This document shows, piece by piece, positions 59,120 through 64,000 of a stretch of 64,000 nucleotides of DNA. The stretch is taken from NCBI GenBank assembly GCA_007679095.1, contig VEFU01000001.1, forward strand, positions 1 to 64,000, written 5' to 3'. Each line of letters opens with the position of its first letter. Positions within the stretch are counted from its first letter, which is position 1. This DNA comes from Paenibacillus bovis. Lineage in GTDB: Bacteria > Bacillota > Bacilli > Bacillales > Bacillaceae_C. Below the pieces are notes generated by a model that ran no database searches, was not told the origin of the DNA, and was given only the letters and a program-made list of their open reading frames with translations. A program made the position numbers and the translations under genes.

Positions 59120-60223
59120 TCAAGTTCTTTTTTCCATCAGATTGATCCCAAATCCCATCATGACAACAGCCATTAACATGAGGACGCTAATAGGTGTAAA
59201 TAATTCCATGTATCCATAATCAAGGATTGTTGCACCTTTTAATGCCTCCATCCCATATAAAAGCGGAGAGATATTCGAGAGCATGAGCATGAAATCAGAA
59301 GAAACGATTTCAATTGGCCAATATGCTCCACCTAACATCGCAAGACTTACAGAGAATAACGGAACAAGTGCATTAAATTGTCTAGTAGTTTTTGATATAC
59401 CTGCTAATAACATGCAAAGTGATACAATTGCTAATACATAAGGAATTAGAATAATTAATGTTTTTACAAATCCTCCGTAAAAATCAACACCAGCTCCAAA
59501 ATGGAAGGTTATAAACACTAATACAACTTGCACATACCCCATTAAAAAGCTATAAATTAAATTCCCAGCATATATCTCCCACTTTTTCACAGACGAAACG
59601 ATCATTCGATTCCAAATGCGATCTTCTTTTTCTTCTAATATGTGGATAACATTAAATGCGATCGTGTATATAACAAAGAACAATGAAAATCCAAAAATAC
59701 CTTGTAGTTGGGTATCAATTACTTTTGATTCCTTATTACGAAAATTTTCCTGTTCTACTTTAAAAATTGGATTGGTTAGTGCTGTATCCCATACACTTTC
59801 TAACTTATCCTTTTCATCCTGCGCTTCAACCGTATTTAATAGTTCCTTTTTTTGAATATATTCTGTATATACCGTTTGCACATATTGATTTAAAAGAGGG
59901 ACATTACCAGTCTCTGCATTCGCAATTAAAGTAACTTCTTCCCCTTCAATGTGAAGACCCGCCTCTGCATTTCCATTCTTCACATCATTCCTCACTTCTT
60001 TACTACTTCGTTGTTCAAAAATAAATAAATCAGATTCATTTAATTTTTTTAATAAGACATCATATTCTTCTTGTGGCAAATTAGTATGGATAGGGACTGT
60101 AATCTTACTATACGTATTTTTCCCAATAAAAAAAGCAAACATGATACAAACAACTGTCATGATAATAAATAACCACGGTTTTCTAAGAAATATGCGAAAT
60201 TTAGATTGAATAATTGCCCTCAT
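59120..60223 (-). CDS. lnrN: ABC-2 permease, LnrN/YfiN-like
   Basis: The 367-residue protein has one N-terminal helix, a large external domain (about 40-180), then five helices with the ABC-2 C-terminal layout (G-G-A-Y-W-P-I-E-I-V). It overlaps the second permease gene by 4 bases. The set kinase-regulator-ATPase-permease-permease matches Bacillus subtilis lnrJKLMN (yfiJKLMN), which gives resistance to linearmycins and other membrane-active polyenes. Confidence 0.8.
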   Translation of the reverse strand: MRAIIQSKFRIFLRKPWLFIIMTVVCIMFAFFIGKNTYSKITVPIHTNLPQEEYDVLLKKLNESDLFIFEQRSSKEVRNDVKNGNAEAGLHIEGEEVTLIANAETGNVPLLNQYVQTVYTEYIQKKELLNTVEAQDEKDKLESVWDTALTNPIFKVEQENFRNKESKVIDTQLQGIFGFSLFFVIYTIAFNVIHILEEKEDRIWNRMIVSSVKKWEIYAGNLIYSFLMGYVQVVLVFITFHFGAGVDFYGGFVKTLIILIPYVLAIVSLCMLLAGISKTTRQFNALVPLFSVSLAMLGGAYWPIEIVSSDFMLMLSNISPLLYGMEALKGATILDYGYMELFTPISVLMLMAVVMMGFGINLMEKRT

Positions 60224-61482
60224 ACTGTCCCCACCCTTCTAGGGAAAATTAACCAAGCGATAACAAAGAAAATGATAGCTAGAATAGACAAAGCTCCAAT
60301 GTGATTTATAACTCCCAATAATCCTTCACCTTGCAGCACATCTAAATATGCCGCCATTGCCGCGCCATTTGGCGTTAATTTCCCTATACGCTCCATCACT
60401 TCTGACATATTTCCAACTGGTATAAAACTTCCTCCAACAAACGAAAGTATTGTTACAAATACGTTCATAAATATTTTAGAGGCAGCGTTTGTACGATAAC
60501 GGTGATTCAATGCTGAAAGAAAAACAGCTATGCCACCAACCGCCATACTAAGCGCAAGCGTTACACTAACAAAGGCAATAAAATCCGGCCAATGAACTTG
60601 ATAAAATATTGCAGCTCCAGAATAAAGAATTCCAACCTGTATGAATGCAAGCATCACAGTTGTGCAAAATACACTTACGATATACATCAAACTCGGAACA
60701 TTCGCTAGAATAATTCGGTTAAATACATGATTCTTATTTTCCATGAAACTATGTGAACTCATAGTTGATGCGATATATAATACAAACATGACACTCATAC
60801 CTACTGAATAATAACTAAATGCACCAATTGGTTCAGCTTTATTTACTGTTTCCACCTTTGGTTCAACCATTATATCCGGGACTTGAACCTCCCCTTGCAT
60901 TTCCATTCCTACGGCAGACATAACAGAATATTGGTCACGGAAAATCTTCATGATGTCTTCTACTATATTGGCTGAGAGCTCTTTCCCTTCATTTACGTAC
61001 ACCTTTAATTCAGGTACAGATTGTTTTTGAATAAAAAGTGTCTGTAAGATGGAACTCGTAAAACCTTCAGGCACCTCAATAATCGCTGCATATTCTCCCT
61101 CTTTTTTCACTTTCTCCATTTGAGAGAATGATATTTCATCTAGAGTTAGAATTTGACTCATTCTCTCATCTAAAAAAATATTATTCTTTAACATGGAAAC
61201 TGGTAGTAACTGTTGAGATTGAGTATACAACATGGACTTTATTTCATCCGGCATTGGAGAAGCATCCAGCTTTTTCTTAAATTCTTGTAATTCTTCTCGC
61301 TCATTTGAATGGACTACTAATGCTACTTTTGCATTTATTGGTTGCACATCACCATCTAGCACCGCACCAAGTGCAAACCCCAGAATGGTAATGAGTAGAA
61401 ACGGCATTCCGATTAGAATTATTAACTCTTGGCGATTACGGAGAAATAACAATATCTCTTTCTTTAAAAATGATCGTAACAT
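60220..61482 (-). CDS. lnrM: ABC-2 permease, LnrM/YfiM-like
   Basis: The 420-residue protein has the same layout as its neighbour: a helix near residue 20-38, an external domain to about 225, and five helices, with F-V-G-G-S-F-I-P-V-G-N-M near 350. It begins directly after the ATPase gene and overlaps the next permease gene by 4 bases, so the two permeases form a heterodimer. Confidence 0.8.
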   Translation of the reverse strand: MLRSFLKKEILLFLRNRQELIILIGMPFLLITILGFALGAVLDGDVQPINAKVALVVHSNEREELQEFKKKLDASPMPDEIKSMLYTQSQQLLPVSMLKNNIFLDERMSQILTLDEISFSQMEKVKKEGEYAAIIEVPEGFTSSILQTLFIQKQSVPELKVYVNEGKELSANIVEDIMKIFRDQYSVMSAVGMEMQGEVQVPDIMVEPKVETVNKAEPIGAFSYYSVGMSVMFVLYIASTMSSHSFMENKNHVFNRIILANVPSLMYIVSVFCTTVMLAFIQVGILYSGAAIFYQVHWPDFIAFVSVTLALSMAVGGIAVFLSALNHRYRTNAASKIFMNVFVTILSFVGGSFIPVGNMSEVMERIGKLTPNGAAMAAYLDVLQGEGLLGVINHIGALSILAIIFFVIAWLIFPRRVGTV

Positions 61483-62415
61483 TTAATTTCTCAACGCCCT
61501 TCCCGTTAGATGTAAGAAAACATCCTCAAGAGTAGGCGTCTGAATTTCGATTCCATGTATTACTGCCCCTGTCTCTTCTGCAAACTGAAACAACTGTGAA
61601 AATACAGGAACTTCTTTCGGTGCAACAATCGTTACCCATTGCTCACGGACATCCACTCTGGAAATGACAGACTCTTGTTTAATTCTATCTATAAATCCTT
61701 GATGCTGAATCTCTAACTTAACTTTTACAGTCTGTTCAGCTGAAAGAATATTCTTGATCTCTTCTTTTGTACCAGAAGCTATAATATTGCCGCGGTCCAT
61801 TATATAAATACGGTCACAAAGAAACTCAACTTCCTCCATGTAATGACTCGTATACAAAATAGACATTTGTTTTTCCTGATTTAATCGCTTGACTGTTTCT
61901 AAGATATAATTTCTCGACTGTGGGTCAATCCCAACAGTTGGTTCATCCATAATTAATATTTCCGGCTCATGTAAAAGCGCAGCACCAATATTTAAACGCC
62001 TTTTCATCCCACCCGAAAAGTGTTTCACTAGTTTTTTTCCTTGATCGTCGAGACCAATTTGAATGAGTACTTCATCTATTTTCTTTTTTAAATCTTGCTT
62101 CTTAATCTTTTGTATTTGTCCAAAGAACTCCAAATTCTCACGTGCGGTTAGATCATCGTACAAAGCTAACTCTTGTGGTACTACTCCAAGTTTTTCACGT
62201 AGCACTTGGGGGGTTTTTAATACATCCATTTGATTAAAACGGACTTCCCCCTTAGTCGGTATAATGAGCGAAGAAATCATTCCAATCGCTGTTGATTTGC
62301 CAGCACCATTCGGCCCTAATAAACCAACAATCTCCCCCTGGTTTAGATAGAAGTTAATCCCTTGAACTGCCTTTTGTTGCTTATAATGCTTCGTCAATTC
62401 AACTGCTTCAAGCAT
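61483..62415 (-). CDS. lnrL: ABC transporter ATP-binding protein, LnrL/YfiL-like
   Basis: The ATG at 62415 (MLEAVELTKHYKQQKAVQGI) has AAAGGGAGTGGGG upstream. The 310-residue protein has Walker A G-P-N-G-A-G-K-S-T, signature F-S-G-G-M-K-R-R-L, Walker B I-L-I-M-D-E-P-T-V-G-I-D and H-loop T-S-H-Y-M. The length matches YfiL (about 311). Confidence 0.9.
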   Translation of the reverse strand: MLEAVELTKHYKQQKAVQGINFYLNQGEIVGLLGPNGAGKSTAIGMISSLIIPTKGEVRFNQMDVLKTPQVLREKLGVVPQELALYDDLTARENLEFFGQIQKIKKQDLKKKIDEVLIQIGLDDQGKKLVKHFSGGMKRRLNIGAALLHEPEILIMDEPTVGIDPQSRNYILETVKRLNQEKQMSILYTSHYMEEVEFLCDRIYIMDRGNIIASGTKEEIKNILSAEQTVKVKLEIQHQGFIDRIKQESVISRVDVREQWVTIVAPKEVPVFSQLFQFAEETGAVIHGIEIQTPTLEDVFLHLTGRALRN

Positions 62416-62616
62416 TCGCCCCACTCCCTTTCTCTTATCTCTATTGTACAGTGCCACCTATCTACAGCCCACTATCCATAGTCATTAAAACAAAGTGACC
62501 TCCGTCATAAAATTTTAGGGGAAGTGTTCTTATAGCCTTTTGAATGCATATCCCCAAAGGAAAATGTCTGTTAGAAGTGTTTCTAATCGACAGTTCACTT
62601 TCGTAGTCTGATCGAA

Positions 62617-62885
62617 AGAGGTTAAGACGAACGATTTGACTAACCTAGATGTAAATCCGAACAATGTAAGTGTGCTAGACCGCTTCGGAAATACACTTCG
62701 CTTTCCGCGGGCGGTTCGGAAGCCTCCTCGGCGCTGAACACGCCTGTGGGGTCTTCCGGCTACCGTACATCCCGTAGGAGTCTTCGTGTATTTCCTCCGC
62801 TGGTAATTATAAAATTACTATAATTAACATAGATACCGGACTATACTGATTTGAAATGAAGTTCGATTTTATTTGCAACCCTACC
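62617..62885. repeat. Family B repeat, compact copy
   Basis: In reverse complement it matches both ends of the 13826-14346 element: CAGCGGAGGAAATACACGAA, CGCCGAGGAGGCT, CCCGCGGAAAGCGAAGTGTA and TTTCCGAAGCGGT. It lies between the lnrK-like regulator gene and the ABC genes and would interrupt a continuous lnrJKLMN operon. Confidence 0.65.
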
Positions 62886-62924
62886 TATTTATCCTAATCT
62901 CTTTGTTATTCAAACCCTAATCAT

Positions 62925-63095
62925 AATGTCTGATAGAGGCGTTCTTACGGCCAGTTCACACTCAAATCCCGGACAAAATGTACGTTAGAACATCTCTAAT
63001 AGACAGTTTGCATTCAAATTCCAATAAAAAATTTCCAATAGAACCGACCTAATAGACATTTCAACTTCATTGCCCAGTCATAATGTCCGTTAGAC
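62925..63095. repeat. Degenerate short repeats in the lnr intergenic gap
   Basis: The motif AATGTCYGTTAGA, followed about 15 bases later by CTAATAGACAGTT and CATTCAAAT, recurs three or four times here and once more at about 62562-62605. The two half-motifs are roughly inverted (TGTCYRTTAGA and TCTAATAGACA). A terminator-like dyad (GTCTATCCAAC/GTTGGATAGAC) lies at about 63140-63176 after the regulator gene. No gene is seen between 62416 and 63179. Confidence 0.5.
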
Positions 63096-63179
63096 CAGGA
63101 AATCCCTATTCCTATTGCGCTAATACGTAAACAAAAAAGTCTATCCAACAAGTCATCTCACTGACCGTTGGATAGACCA

Positions 63180-63821
63180 CTACACTAAATCATTTTTCAC
63201 TGCATATATCGCTAATTGAGTTCTGTCACGAAGATCCAGTTGTTGGAGGATTTGAGTAATATGATTCTTGACTGTACCAATAGATAAAAACAACTCAGCA
63301 GCAATTTCTTTGTTCGTTTTTCCTTCTCCAACAAGGCGAGCAATTTCCAGTTCTCGTTCTGTCAACGGAATATGTACCGGTTGATGCTTATCCGGCTTCT
63401 TGTCGTCAAGTAATTTTGGCATCATTTTCGCCGCCACTTCTTCATTCAGAACAAGCCCACCTTCTAAACAACTATGTACAGCTTGAATTAACTTCTCCGG
63501 ATCTGCAGTTTTTAATAAAAAGCCATTTGCTCCATCCTTCAACGTTTGAAGAGCTGCTTCATCATCATTAAAGGTCGTAAGGACAAGTATTTTTACATGT
63601 GGCCAGCGCTTTTTTATCAATTTCGTAGTTTCGACACCATTTCTTTTTGGCATGCGGATGTCCAATAATACAATGTCAATCTCATGCTTCTCCATTAATG
63701 CTACTGCTTCCATCCCATCCCCTGCTTCAGCAACAACGGAGAAATTATCCACTGTTTCTAATATCATTCTTAATCCTTTTCTTACAATTACCTGATCTTC
63801 AACAAGTAAAATGTTTACCAT
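63180..63821 (-). CDS. lnrK: NarL/LuxR-type response regulator (LnrK/YfiK-like)
   Basis: The 213-residue protein has a receiver domain (E-D-Q pocket, phospho-Asp in I-V-L-L-D-I-R-M-P, Lys in F-L-L-K-T-A-D) and a LuxR HTH (LTERELEIARLVGEGKTNKE, T-V-K-N-H-I-T-Q-I-L). Its ATG overlaps the kinase stop (TAATG). It likely switches on the ABC genes downstream. Confidence 0.88.
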   Translation of the reverse strand: MVNILLVEDQVIVRKGLRMILETVDNFSVVAEAGDGMEAVALMEKHEIDIVLLDIRMPKRNGVETTKLIKKRWPHVKILVLTTFNDDEAALQTLKDGANGFLLKTADPEKLIQAVHSCLEGGLVLNEEVAAKMMPKLLDDKKPDKHQPVHIPLTERELEIARLVGEGKTNKEIAAELFLSIGTVKNHITQILQQLDLRDRTQLAIYAVKNDLV

Positions 63822-64000
63822 TAAGCGGTCATCCCCTTCACCGGCATGGAGCCTTCTACTACAAACGCTTTTTCTGTTTGATATACGCGGAAGCTCCCAC
63901 CTTGCTCCTCCACTCGCTCCTTCATTGCTGTTAATCCAAAGCCAAGCTCAAATGGAATTGGGCTTGTGATTGGGTTTGAGATTACCCATTCTAAATTCCC
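63821..64000 (-). CDS. lnrJ: Sensor histidine kinase, C-terminal end (cut by window edge)
   Basis: The last 59 codons read on the minus strand contain P-I-P-F-E-L-G-F-G-L-T-A-M-K-E-R-V-E-E-Q-G-G, the G2 region of NarX/DesK-type kinases, and end VKGMTA. The stop overlaps the response regulator start by one base. The catalytic His lies outside the window. Confidence 0.85.
   Translation of the reverse strand, partial: GNLEWVISNPITSPIPFELGFGLTAMKERVEEQGGSFRVYQTEKAFVVEGSMPVKGMTA

Overview
The window is low-GC Firmicute DNA, most likely from an aerobic or facultative member of the Bacillaceae. The evidence is AGGAGG-type ribosome binding sites, frequent TTG and GTG starts, an RFN-controlled riboflavin operon, an FNR regulator with the Bacillus-type C-terminal C-x2-C-x4-C cluster, type I signal peptidase, MscL, an lnrJKLMN-like ABC/two-component locus and a yvfRSTU-like locus. 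I cannot name the species from the sequence alone.

Region 1 (1-10.6 kb) is accessory DNA. It has the tail of an IS4-type transposase, a frameshifted tyrosine recombinase, small secreted proteins of unknown function, and a mobilization module: MobQ-type relaxase, an oriT with a recognisable nic-like sequence, and a divergent relaxosome accessory gene. It also holds an AbrB/RelE toxin-antitoxin pair, an apparently orphan VbhA-like antitoxin, and an MNT/HEPN pair in which the HEPN toxin is fused in frame to a helix-turn-helix protein. No type IV secretion genes are seen, so this looks like an integrated or degraded mobilizable element.

Region 2 (10.7-22.1 kb) is mostly chromosomal housekeeping: a TIGR01777-type epimerase, a NUDIX hydrolase, lipoproteins, glycerate kinase, a SulP transporter and a short riboflavin operon (ribE-ribB-ribH) with an FMN riboswitch but no ribD and no GTP cyclohydrolase II domain. 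Two genes are broken (DUF1801 and SRPBCC).

Region 3 (22.7-40.4 kb) is the most interesting part. TGTGA-N6-TCACA palindromes (FNR-type) stand before nearly every transcription unit. The genes are two paralogous polytopic NnrS-like membrane proteins, DUF2249 proteins, a DUF59 Fe-S assembly factor, a coproporphyrinogen/protoporphyrinogen oxidase, radical SAM/SPASM proteins, a YlbF-family protein with a Cys-rich tail, an acetolactate synthase, a Crp-family regulator, a CuA-type lipoprotein, a Sco protein, heme O synthase and a heme-copper oxidoreductase. The oxidoreductase subunit I has Asn at the position of the active-site cross-linked Tyr (H233-x3-N237), while subunit II keeps a complete CuA site. 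I infer that it is a CuA-containing nitric oxide reductase rather than an oxygen reductase, and that the region is an FNR-controlled NO-handling island. A second, canonical ba3-type oxidase (H217-x3-Y221) lies at 56.5-58.8 kb beside the FNR gene, also behind an FNR box.

Region 4 (40.4-64 kb) carries MMPL/MarR export genes, a nitroreductase behind a Fur box, pyrimidine-nucleoside phosphorylase, YceI, MscL, signal peptidase, a DUF2207 protein, two ABC transporter plus two-component systems, a LysM/CAP protein, FNR and the second oxidase.

Repeats are prominent. Two 546-bp MITE-like elements lie in inverted orientation at 22.1 and 53.9 kb with 8-bp target duplications. A roughly 750-bp array of 21-bp tandem repeats sits at 30.1-30.8 kb. 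Several GC-rich intergenic repeat families occur at 13.8, 35.2, 50.3, 56.1 and 62.6 kb. Exact start codons and site positions may be off by one or a few bases where judged by eye.
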